Shown: piece after piece, positions 18,047 through 26,540 of the stretch
How positions within the stretch are numbered: the stretch's first letter is position 1
Layout: the number at the start of each line of letters is the position of its first letter
Origin: G963667855 sp963667855
Lineage (GTDB): Bacteria; Planctomycetota; Phycisphaerae; UBA1845
Direction of reading: 5' to 3'
DNA length: 64,000 nt
Assembly: GCA_963667855.2 (NCBI GenBank)
Contig: CAXXKI010000013.1
Span: forward strand, 62,001 to 126,000
Notes under the pieces: model-generated
Told to the model about the DNA's origin: nothing
The model's database searches: none
What the model saw: the letters and a program-made list of their open reading frames with translations, nothing else
Made by a program: the position numbers and the translations under genes

Positions 18047-19654
18047 AGTAAGCTCAAGAAATTACCGCATTCGGCACGATAACTTCTGATAGCGGCGTGT
18101 GTTACGCTGCAGAAAGGAGTCACGAGCATGGATGCTTCTCAAATCGCAGAAGTTGGCCGGGGTATTGAGGGATATCTGGCGGAGTTTTCGGATTGCTTCG
18201 GGCGTTGTGACACGGAGGCGTATCTGCCCATTTACGTCCGCGGGCAAAACTCGAATCTTCATCGCAAAAGCGTTGAACCGATGGCATTGCAGGCCGGTGT
18301 TCCACCGCGATCATTGCAGGCCTTTCTGAGTCTGTTGAAGTGGGATGAAGAGCAGGCGGTGGATCGTTTGCAACAAATCCTCATGCGGGATCATGCACAT
18401 CCCAAAGCAATTGGATCGGTAGATGAAACATGTTGCCCGAAGAAAGGGCATCACACCGCTACGGTTCAGCGTCAGTGGTGCGGTAGTACAGGAAAGGTGG
18501 ACAACTGTGTCGTCAGCGTTCACCTGGCTTATACGTTGGGAGATTTTCACTGCCTGATGGACAGTGACCTGTTCCTGCCCGAGAGTTGGGCGAATGATCC
18601 GATCCGGCGGGAAGCTGCGGGAATTCCTGAAGATGTAACGCATCGTACCAAACCCGAGATTGCATTAGCACAGATCAAACGCGCCTTGGCCAACGGTGTT
18701 CGTGTAGCGGCATGGACGTTTGACGAGCATTACGGGCGGAGTTACGCGTTCCTTGACGGTCTGGATGCACTTGGTCAGAACTATGTGGCGGAGGTGCCTT
18801 GTGACTTCTACGGATGGGCAGTGTATCCGAAGTTGGTACACCGGTTGAGGTCCCGGGAAATGCATCGAGGCGGGCGGAAAAAGCCTGTTCCGAGAGTCGC
18901 TGGTGGCAGCCCCAAGGCCAGTCAGGTGAAGAATCTGCTGATTCATTCACCGGCTTTTTACAATCAACCCTGGACGGCGATTCATCTCAAAGATGCCGAG
19001 AAAGGCCCGATGGTTCGTGAGGTCAAGACAATTCGATTCTGGATGCAGCGGAATAACCTGCCGACTCGAGAGCACTGGTTGATTGCGGCCCGCAATCCGG
19101 AAGAGCCGGACGTGATCAAGTTCTTCGTCTCCAACGCGCCGGCGGGAACGCCGATTGAATGGCTGGCTTATGTCGGCTATTCACGATGGTCGATCGAGCG
19201 ATGCTTTCAGGAAGACAAGGACGAATTGGGTTTCGACCATTTTGAAGTTCGCTCCTGGCGGGCAATCCATCGTCACATGTATCTGACTCAGATCAGCCAT
19301 TTGTATTTAAACAAGGCGCGGGAGAGGTTGATGGATCAGGAGCGTTCACAGGAAAAAGCCGGCTTTTTTTCCCTACAGAGGCCCCGGCGACAATCGCCCG
19401 TCGTATCCGGTCGAAAGCCTGACGGTTAACCAGTTGCGTGAAGCCGTGTCCGCCTGGTTTGAGGCCATCGCACTTCCGCGATCTGCCCGTAAACAGGTAC
19501 TGGAAAAAACCGCGATGAGAATCAGCTATACACGACATCGCAACACGCAGGCAAAGCGTGGTCATCGCAAGAAAACAATCCGGGAATTACACCGGAAAGG
19601 ACTCACTTTTGGGAAAATGAGAACGTGTATCGGCAGCAACTTTGCGCTGTAGTG
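18034..19654 (+). mobile_element. IS701-family element, copy 1, 1621 bp, with TTAG target duplication
   Basis: Perfect 16-bp inverted ends CACTACAGCGCAAAGT at 18034 and, inverted, at 19654. The 4-bp target duplication TTAG is at 18030-18033 and 19655-19658 and fits the YTAR target preference of IS701. It is inserted in the giant beta-helix gene in antisense orientation. A nearly identical copy begins at 62908. Confidence 0.92.
18128..19429 (+). CDS. IS701-family transposase (0-frame product; C-terminus in +1 frame to 19652)
   Basis: 433-residue frame with ATG 18128 behind AAGGAG. IS701-type DDE segments are visible: IGSVDETCCPKKGHHT, AAWTFDEHYG, and the Glu in YSRWSIERCFQEDKDELG. After residue 414 the 0-frame reads non-family sequence and stops at 19429. 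The +1 frame continues, with no stop, as LTVNQLREAVSAWFEAIALP and RNTQAKRGHRKKTIRELHRK to a stop inside the terminal repeat at 19650-19652. The switch lies at a T7 run (19364-19370). Losing one T by slippage would give a 507-residue transposase. Confidence 0.85.
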   Translation: MDASQIAEVGRGIEGYLAEFSDCFGRCDTEAYLPIYVRGQNSNLHRKSVEPMALQAGVPPRSLQAFLSLLKWDEEQAVDRLQQILMRDHAHPKAIGSVDETCCPKKGHHTATVQRQWCGSTGKVDNCVVSVHLAYTLGDFHCLMDSDLFLPESWANDPIRREAAGIPEDVTHRTKPEIALAQIKRALANGVRVAAWTFDEHYGRSYAFLDGLDALGQNYVAEVPCDFYGWAVYPKLVHRLRSREMHRGGRKKPVPRVAGGSPKASQVKNLLIHSPAFYNQPWTAIHLKDAEKGPMVREVKTIRFWMQRNNLPTREHWLIAARNPEEPDVIKFFVSNAPAGTPIEWLAYVGYSRWSIERCFQEDKDELGFDHFEVRSWRAIHRHMYLTQISHLYLNKARERLMDQERSQEKAGFFSLQRPRRQSPVVSGRKPDG

Positions 19655-22620
19655 TTAGTTTCTCCTTCATTAACTACAAACTCAATGGTCACTGGTGACA
19701 CGGCGATGGATGGTGCCTGGGGATCGAACTCGTACACTCCCATATCTATGATTGGTTCACTGTTTTCATCACCATCGATCAGGCGGTCATTCCCGTCAAG
19801 GTCACTGTGAGAAATTCCCACGGGTAGGCTGTTAGATCCGGCATCGATGCACGGTGAATCGGGCAGCAGATGAAAATCATTCTCAAAGGCGAATTGCGGA
19901 TCGATATCTATATTGCCCGTGCCAACCCAGCCGCCCTGAATATTACTATAAACAACTGAAGGACTACTGCCGACGAACGCGTGAATTTCCTCTGGAACGT
20001 CGTCCCATAAAATGCAGTTGGTCAGAGTTGCATTGCTACAATAAATACCCCCACCTTCTGAAGCCGTATTTCGGGTGAAAGTACAGTTAGTCAGAATAGA
20101 GTCTTCGTAACAATAGATACCGCCCCCTTGACCATTTGCGGTGTTATAGCTAATAGCACAGTTAGTCAACTTTCCATTACCGCTCACCCCTGCGCCATTA
20201 TTAGCCGAATTACCATGGATCTTGCAGTTAATCAGTATTGGGTTACTGCTATCTCGGCAATATACTCCGCCGCCGTCAAAAGCGGCCGTATTATAGCTGA
20301 TTATATTGTTTATCAGTTTTGGGCTGCTGTGTGAGCAGTACACTCCTCCGCCATTATCCCAGACACGGCCGTTTGTGATCGTCAATGCCTGAACTATCGA
20401 TTCCGGGCCTTCGCCCCTAAAGAAGTAGAACCCGCGACCGTCACCACCGCAGTCAATTATGCACCGCGAGGCATTAAGTGAAACGCTACGTACGGTGATA
20501 GCCTTTCCTCGGAAATCCAGGTTTTTGTTCTCTTCGCCAGTGTAAGTGCCATTGGCGATTTCCACGATGTCGCCGTTAACTGCTGCATCTATGGCGGCCT
20601 GAATTGTCGGATATTCATTTGGAACATGAATCGTGTCAGTTATGTACAACTTAACGATCACCTCACGGGGGGAGTTGGCCGCTTGTGGGTCTGTGATTTC
20701 TAGCACGGTAGTGTGCATACCATGGGTTAGCTCATCAATATCGACGCTGAGAGTTACTTCGTCTACCTCACCAGTTGATTCCCCGTTAAGGGAATCGACT
20801 GTTAGCCACGCCGAATTATTGTATATTTCCCAATAAAGTGTTTCTCCGCCACAGTTACGAAGTAGCAGTGTTTGGCTAGCTGGGTTGCTCCCTCCTTTCG
20901 CCGCCGTAAACTCCAATAACATTGGGCTTGTAGCAACTGATGGAATAGTGGGATTGAATTCATATATACCCATATCTGCCATAGCAATACCATCGCCGTT
21001 ACCATCCAACGGACGCACGTTACCATCCGCATCTTCAGAAAGTGCCGTACCCTCCAAACCATTTGTCCCTGCATCAATACAGGGTGAGTTAGGTGAAATA
21101 TGAAAGTCGTCGGTAAAGGTGAATTGGGGATCGGTATCTATATTTCCATTTCCGGGCCAACTACCCTGAATATTACTATAGGTTACAGAGATTTCACCGT
21201 AACTCGTACCAAGTTCATCCGGCGTATCGCCCCAGAGGATACAATTGGTCAACGTGGATACGCTACTACTGGAACAATAGACGCCACCTCCCTGAGAGGC
21301 CGTGTTTTTCGTAACCACGCAGTTAGTCAGCGTCACGTCTCCGTTGAAACAATAAACGCCGCCGCCAGGGCCTTTGGACGAATTTCTACTAATGGTACAA
21401 TTGGTTAACGTGTCGTCCCCCTGGGAATAAACACCACCACCGCCGCCGTTGCTGGCAAAGTTCTCGCTGATGGTACAGTTGGAAAACGACGCATTATTAG
21501 AGCCAAAAAATCCTCCACCTTCACGGGAAGCAGTGTTTCCCTTAATTGTGCAGGTGTCCAGTACCGGGTTGCAGTTGTAGTCGCAACAAATACCTCCACC
21601 ATTGTTACTCGCGGTATTCCCTATAACCATGCAATTGACTAGAGTTGGGTCACTGTGGATACCACGAATACCGCCACCATCTTTGGCCGTGTTTCCTCTG
21701 ATGGTGCAGTTGTTTAGCGAGAGGCCGCATTGCCCGCTGCAGATGCCACCGCCGTAGCTGCTGGCTGAATTTTCGCTAATTATACATTCGTTTAGTATTG
21801 GTACACCGCCTGAACAGCAATACGCACCGCCACCATAACCATAATCAGCAATTGTTGAATTTCTATGGATAGTACAGGTGGTCAGTGTTGGGCTGCTGTT
21901 AGAGGAGAATATACCACCACCGTTGCCTTCGACAGAGTTTTTGCTAATTTTACAGTTATCAAATGACGCGTTGCTATTGTCGTAACAAGCGATGCCGCCG
22001 CCATTCCTTGCGGGATTACAACTAATTATACAGTTGGATATCGTCGGGGCGCTGCTACCCGTACAATATAGACCACCGCCGTCGTTTGCCGAGTTAGCGT
22101 TGATTGAGCAACTCGAAATGCTTGGGCTACTATTATCACAACAAGCGATACCGCCACCATTCCATGCGGAATTACAACTAATTACACAGTTGGTAAAGGT
22201 TGGGCTACTACCAGAACAATGAACTCCGCCGCCGTAAGCGCCACCGGGACTGTTGCTGATGACACGGCCATTTCTGATCGCGAACCCTTCGACGACTGAG
22301 GCCGGGTTTTCTTCGTTGTGAAAGTAAAACCCGCGACCATCTCCTTCGCAATCAATGATACAAAGCGAAGGATCGCCTGACTCACTACGTACGGTTATTG
22401 CTTTTCCCCTGAAATCCAGGTTTTTATTCCCGGTTCCGACATACGTACCGTCGGCAATCTCCACAACATCACTGTTTTCAGCGGCATCAATAGCAGATTG
22501 AATAGTTGCATATTGACTTGGGACAAAAATGATTTCGGCTAGAGTCGGAGGCGTGGTTAATACGAATGCCGCTACTGACGACAACCATAGCAACGTCCGT
22601 TTTTTGTCTTCCTCTATCAC
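19603..22620 (-). CDS. Giant beta-helix protein, N-terminal half (modules 1-2)
   Basis: This is the 5' half of the beta-helix gene interrupted by the IS701 element. I choose GTG 22620 over the in-frame ATG 22641 because GGAGG lies about 8 bases before it. The product starts with a signal peptide (TLLWLSSVAAFVLTTPPTLA). Two beta-helix modules follow (VPSQYATIQSAIDAAENSD and VPNEYPTIQAAIDAAVNGD), each with about 15 short NC/GGG repeats, separated by a BACON-like domain (NCGGETLYWEIYNNSAWLTV). The last 16 or so residues (SCCRYTFSFSQK region) come from the IS end. The host gene continues at 18033, so the original product was about 2,100 residues with four modules. Confidence 0.85.
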   Translation of the reverse strand: MIEEDKKRTLLWLSSVAAFVLTTPPTLAEIIFVPSQYATIQSAIDAAENSDVVEIADGTYVGTGNKNLDFRGKAITVRSESGDPSLCIIDCEGDGRGFYFHNEENPASVVEGFAIRNGRVISNSPGGAYGGGVHCSGSSPTFTNCVISCNSAWNGGGIACCDNSSPSISSCSINANSANDGGGLYCTGSSAPTISNCIISCNPARNGGGIACYDNSNASFDNCKISKNSVEGNGGGIFSSNSSPTLTTCTIHRNSTIADYGYGGGAYCCSGGVPILNECIISENSASSYGGGICSGQCGLSLNNCTIRGNTAKDGGGIRGIHSDPTLVNCMVIGNTASNNGGGICCDYNCNPVLDTCTIKGNTASREGGGFFGSNNASFSNCTISENFASNGGGGGVYSQGDDTLTNCTISRNSSKGPGGGVYCFNGDVTLTNCVVTKNTASQGGGVYCSSSSVSTLTNCILWGDTPDELGTSYGEISVTYSNIQGSWPGNGNIDTDPQFTFTDDFHISPNSPCIDAGTNGLEGTALSEDADGNVRPLDGNGDGIAMADMGIYEFNPTIPSVATSPMLLEFTAAKGGSNPASQTLLLRNCGGETLYWEIYNNSAWLTVDSLNGESTGEVDEVTLSVDIDELTHGMHTTVLEITDPQAANSPREVIVKLYITDTIHVPNEYPTIQAAIDAAVNGDIVEIANGTYTGEENKNLDFRGKAITVRSVSLNASRCIIDCGGDGRGFYFFRGEGPESIVQALTITNGRVWDNGGGVYCSHSSPKLINNIISYNTAAFDGGGVYCRDSSNPILINCKIHGNSANNGAGVSGNGKLTNCAISYNTANGQGGGIYCYEDSILTNCTFTRNTASEGGGIYCSNATLTNCILWDDVPEEIHAFVGSSPSVVYSNIQGGWVGTGNIDIDPQFAFENDFHLLPDSPCIDAGSNSLPVGISHSDLDGNDRLIDGDENSEPIIDMGVYEFDPQAPSIAVSPVTIEFVVNEGETNTTAQSCCRYTFSFSQK

Positions 22621-22891
22621 TTCTTGTCCTCCGAAAAACAAGTGTTACGCCATTCTATATGTTGTACATTTGCCTGGTTACACCGTTTATGCCCATACGT
22701 GTTCCTTGGTTTAAATCGCCGTCTTGAAACACGCTCGTGTTCTTAATCTGTTCATGAGAGGTATCCAATAACAACTTTTAGTAATTTGATTCTACTTAAT
22801 TAAACACTTGGTTCCAAGGTATAAATCGTGTTTTGACAAGAATAACTGTCATCATAAACCAGTTAAGCTCGATAGTAGTTTTGCAGAATAC

Positions 22892-23558
22892 GTAACTTCC
22901 CTCAATATCTCTGGACGTGACCGGGCTGACCGTGGTGTGTAAATTGCGGCACATTACCGATCCGAAATTCTGGGAGGATTTCAAGGATAAGGATAAAGAG
23001 AAGGACCCGGCGGAACTTAACCGGGCGGCCATCCGTAAACTTACCGAGCTGAAGCGGATCACCTACGAGAAGAAGATGGAGAATCCGAGCCAGTACGGGC
23101 CGTTTTCTGATCGCGTACTGGAGTTGATCAGGAAGTTTGAGCAAGGGCAGTTGGACGCGGCAGCGGTGCTTAAGGAGGCGGAGGTCACGGCCAGAGGGTT
23201 GCAGGCCGAACAGATCGCACACGTCGATTCAGGGCTCTGTGAGCGAGCGTACGGCATTTATAAGATCCTGGAGGCGTTCAAGGCGGCGGTGGCCGGTGGC
23301 GGCGGTAACGGCGACGAGAAGAAGGCAGGCGGCGAGGGTGGCCACGCCATCGATAAGTTGAAGGAACTGGCCGCCGAGATTCACGACGTGTATTATTCCG
23401 ACAGTACGGCCCCTCCGGGCTGGCATATGAAGGAGCAATTGCGCAAGGAGCTGCGGGGCAAGGTCCGGCGACTGGTGCATCCTTCGGGACTGGAAAATTG
23501 GAAAGCGATTCCCACGCAGGTTGAGGAATTCGCGGTGAAGAAGTATATCAAGCTCTGA
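22892..23558 (+). pseudogene. 3' fragment of a type I restriction R subunit (C-terminal helical domain)
   Basis: The frame opens after a stop just before 22892, with no proper start site (GTG 22917 has no RBS). It encodes about 213 residues matching the C-terminal alpha-helical region of planctomycete HsdR proteins: RKLTELKRITYEKKMENP, YGPFSDRVLELIRKFEQGQL and VRRLVHPSGLENW. The nuclease and translocase domains of HsdR are absent. It is followed after 2 bases by a YgjP-like peptidase gene, an arrangement often seen at the end of such operons. The start of an HsdM-like gene lies at 14410, so this is the far end of a gutted operon. Confidence 0.6.
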
Positions 23559-23560
23559 TC

Positions 23561-24283
23561 ATGCCCATTCTGACCGTTGGTAAAACCAAGATACCGTACA
23601 CCATCCGCCGCAGTGACCGGGCGAAACGGAACCGGATCGTAGTCACTCCGGAAGGTGTGGAGGTGGTGGCCCCAATCGGTCGCGTTGACGATGATGTGGA
23701 GGCGTTCGTTTACAGTCGCAGGCGTTGGGTTCACGACGAGCGGGAGAAGATGCAGGAGAACATGGCCACCAGCCCCTGGCCTGAGCATTTCGTAAGCGGA
23801 GCGAAGATCCCTTATCGTGGGCGAAGGATGTTGTTGAGGGTTACGCTGGTTCTCAGCGATTGTTTCGTTACAGGTTATCGCAACGGGTTTGAAGTGAAGG
23901 TGCCGCACACGTTTCCGCCGGAAGAGCGAGATAGGGCGATCAAGCATACGCTGACTATGTGGTTAAGGCAGAGAGTGAGAACGGATGCCGAAACCTTCGT
24001 CCGTCGCTACTCGAAAGGATTGGGCCAGACCCCGAAGGACGTTAGAATTAAAGATCAGAAACACATCTGGGGCAGTTGTGGTAAAGACAATATTATAAAC
24101 CTCAACTGGCGCTTGATCTTCATGCCCAAAGCGATTCTGGAATACGCGGTGGTCCACGAACTGTGCCACCTGAAACACCGCAACCACTCAACACAATTCT
24201 GGGCCCAGGTGAAAACTCTGCTGCCCGACTACGAAGCAAGAAAGACCTGGCTGGAAAAACACGGCTCCGGTTTTGATCTGTAA
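23561..24283 (+). CDS. YgjP/SprT-like zinc metallopeptidase
   Basis: 240 residues with the HExxH zinc-binding motif (H199-E200...H203 in HELCHLKHRNHS) and a nearby His at 209, as in the YgjP (DUF45) branch of SprT-like peptidases. WGSCGKDNIINLNWRLIFMP just before the motif is the usual family signature. Only 2 bases separate it from the hsdR remnant, so the two were co-transcribed. Genes of this family commonly follow hsdR in type I R-M operons, where their role is not established. The frame is intact although its partner genes are lost. Confidence 0.85.
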   Translation: MPILTVGKTKIPYTIRRSDRAKRNRIVVTPEGVEVVAPIGRVDDDVEAFVYSRRRWVHDEREKMQENMATSPWPEHFVSGAKIPYRGRRMLLRVTLVLSDCFVTGYRNGFEVKVPHTFPPEERDRAIKHTLTMWLRQRVRTDAETFVRRYSKGLGQTPKDVRIKDQKHIWGSCGKDNIINLNWRLIFMPKAILEYAVVHELCHLKHRNHSTQFWAQVKTLLPDYEARKTWLEKHGSGFDL

Positions 24284-24383
24284 TCTCATCCGTGAAGACC
24301 GGCAACATATCACACTGATATTAGGGAAAATGCCGACATGATGATTCGCTTTCGCTTCCGACGGCAGAGTTTTCCCGTAAGCA

Positions 24384-25004
24384 GTGACTACGAGAACTGT
24401 CCAGAAGGATTTTCTCCGAGCGGGTTTGGCTCACGAAGAAATCGTGACCGATGAGCAGGGGCAGCCAGTTATGATCGGTAAAGGCCGGTGGCGACGCCCG
24501 AAGGTGAGGATTACATCAGAGGACGCTGACGGCAAGGTAATCGACCTGCATGCGATGCGAGCCACGCTGGGGACGGCCCTGGTTCGTGCGGGTGTTGCTC
24601 CGCAGATTGCCCAGCGAATCATGCGACATTCGGATTATCGTACTACCCAGAAGCACTACACGGTTCTGGGGCTGGCCGATACCTCCAAGGCAATCGACCA
24701 ATTACCAACGGTCGGAATAACCGCCCAGCAGGCAGCAACGGGTACTTGTGACGTCCCACGGGCCGGGGAGACTTCCTCTGCGGCTCAGCAATGCCCTCAC
24801 CTTAATCCACGACAGTTGCAGCGAGAAACGGTGCGAAATGGTTCTAAACCTTGCGTAAACGGGAGTATTGGACCATGTAAGAGCAGTGGCACGAAAACCC
24901 TGCAAAACAAGGGTAAAAGCGGCCAGATGCGGCCTGAAACGAAGGGGTACAAAAAAGCGGGCGAAGGGATTCGAACCCTCGACGTCCAGCTTGGGAACTG
25001 TTGA
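24384..25004 (+). pseudogene. C-terminal fragment of a tyrosine recombinase, ending in a tRNA-Gly half
   Basis: The catalytic half of a phage-type integrase. It has the H-x-x-R box (DLHAMRATLGTALVRAGV), the H-x-x-T region (RIMRHSDYRTTQKHY) and the nucleophile Tyr in KHYTVLGLADT. The first Arg box and the N-terminal and core-binding domains are missing; the frame begins after a stop just upstream of 24384. The last residues (GEGIRTLDVQLGN) are the reverse translation of the tRNA-Gly 3' half, so the attachment site overlaps the integrase gene end. Planctomycete integrases with this tail are common. Confidence 0.7.
24957..24998 (-). tRNA. tRNA-Gly(CCC) 3' half, attachment-site remnant
   Basis: Minus strand: anticodon loop TTCCCAA (anticodon CCC), 3' anticodon stem GCTGG, T-arm AGGGTTCGAATCCCT and 3' acceptor CGCCCGC. 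No 5' half is present. It overlaps the end of the integrase fragment. It is in the same orientation as the similar half at 6028-6069 but differs from it at several positions. Confidence 0.65.
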
Positions 25005-25201
25005 CGATTTGGCTTTAACCACTATGCTGGTAAACGCTTATGGGCTTTTTCGCTCTAACCGATACGAATCCTTGCACGTTGTTATCGAGTTCGTTTTTTA
25101 TATTAATACGGTTTAGTGATAACTCGAAACTTCCGCTTTTTATTCAAGATTGCACTGGTACCTGGAGCAGTTCAAAAACGTATTGAGCACTCCAATGCCA
25201 A

Positions 25202-26452
25202 TCAATATTTTCGATAGTCACCTTTGCTGCGACTACTTCGGTACATTCGATATGCAAGTCCCTTTGAACCGTACTCGGGTCGATGTTGATACATTTCCAA
25301 GTCCTCCCGTAGCCGTTTCAAGTCCTCATTAACCTCGTCAGTTACCAAGCCCTCTGATTTCAACTTTTCGATCTCCTCCTCGACAAACTGTCGCGCTTCT
25401 TCGTAGTGTCCATTATCGAGTAGTGCGATCACGCGTTTACGAATCTCGTTTACCTTGCAAAAAGTAGTTGCCACTTGAATTTCCGGATCAGGATCTACTT
25501 GTGCATTTTCAGGTTCGACGATATTTACTTCCACCGGAAATTCGACTCGGTGATGTTCGACCGGCTCAACTACTCTATCGAGCATAATTGTCACATCACC
25601 CACGCGCTGAGGACCTAGTTTCGAAATACCTGGGATATGGAACTCGGCCATAACTTCCCGTAATTCCTCTCCAAACAAATCCCCGGCCCGTATTCGTATC
25701 CCGTTTTCAATCGGCTCAGCTGGATAATCGTTCAGTACCGACAAGAACTGAACAGGGTGGTGGCCCCTGATTTCAAGCGTCAGGTTTTGCCCTACAACAG
25801 ACAGTAATTCGGTTAATTCCTCTGCAAACGCGGCGGGGGCATCGTCAGGATTTTCGATAAAGTAGAAAGCACCTCCGCCATCATCCGCCAGGTGAGAAAG
25901 CAGGTTTTCATTGAAGTCGGCTCCGAATCCCATTGCCGTCGTAGATACATTCTGTTCACGATTTTGCCGGGCAATCGCACACAGGTTCTGGTCATCTATG
26001 ATTCCCCTGTTAGCCAATCCGTCAGTGAGCAACAGGACCCGGTTGATCGCACCGTCTGAGATTCCACTAGTTACGTGTCGCAGGCCTTCCATCCACCCTC
26101 CCGACAAGTTCGTGGCTGATCGAGCGGAAATGCGTCTGATAGCCGTCCGAATTCGATCCTTGTTTTTAACCAAGGCAGGTTGAACAATCGTTTCCACAAT
26201 GTCATCGAAAATGACTACTGACAAACGATCTTTGGGAGTTAAATGATCTACCAGCTGGCAAGCCGCGGTTCGTAAATACTCGATTTTTTCCCCGCCCATG
26301 GAACCACTTCTATCCAGAACCAGGCCAAGGTTAAACGGCTTACGCTCTACCGCTGTGGGCGACGGCGGTGCCTTGGCCCGTACCATCAGAGTTAATTTTT
26401 GCTCACGCTCGATTACGATATTCGAGAAGTTGAAGTTGTTCGTTACCTGCAT
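25202..26452 (-). CDS. von Willebrand factor A domain protein
   Basis: 416 residues, ATG 26452 behind AAGGAG. The vWA domain spans roughly residues 40-215 with the MIDAS motif D47-R-S-G-S, then the Thr in SATNLSGG and Asp in LLTDGLANRG. The C-terminal half is a beta-rich domain followed by a charged helical tail (ARQFVEEEIEKLKSEG). There is no signal peptide, so it is cytosolic. It follows the TROVE gene by 88 bases on the same strand and both products carry vWA domains, which suggests they act together. The exact role is unknown. Confidence 0.8.
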   Translation of the reverse strand: MQVTNNFNFSNIVIEREQKLTLMVRAKAPPSPTAVERKPFNLGLVLDRSGSMGGEKIEYLRTAACQLVDHLTPKDRLSVVIFDDIVETIVQPALVKNKDRIRTAIRRISARSATNLSGGWMEGLRHVTSGISDGAINRVLLLTDGLANRGIIDDQNLCAIARQNREQNVSTTAMGFGADFNENLLSHLADDGGGAFYFIENPDDAPAAFAEELTELLSVVGQNLTLEIRGHHPVQFLSVLNDYPAEPIENGIRIRAGDLFGEELREVMAEFHIPGISKLGPQRVGDVTIMLDRVVEPVEHHRVEFPVEVNIVEPENAQVDPDPEIQVATTFCKVNEIRKRVIALLDNGHYEEARQFVEEEIEKLKSEGLVTDEVNEDLKRLREDLEMYQHRPEYGSKGLAYRMYRSSRSKGDYRKY

Positions 26453-26540
26453 ATGTTTCTCCTTATATCGCCTCGCAGTTCGTCAAGAACCAGGACGCGT
26501 TGTTTAGCAAAGTGGTAAAGTTTAAAGGTCGCCAGCCCAT

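Noticed and set aside
15834..22385. Many plus-strand frames opposite the beta-helix gene
   Set aside because: They are reverse translations of the repetitive NC/GGG codons; none has an RBS or a known motif.
24957..25022. Possible complete tRNA-Gly gene
   Set aside because: Only the anticodon-loop-to-acceptor half is present; no D-arm or 5' acceptor strand upstream.
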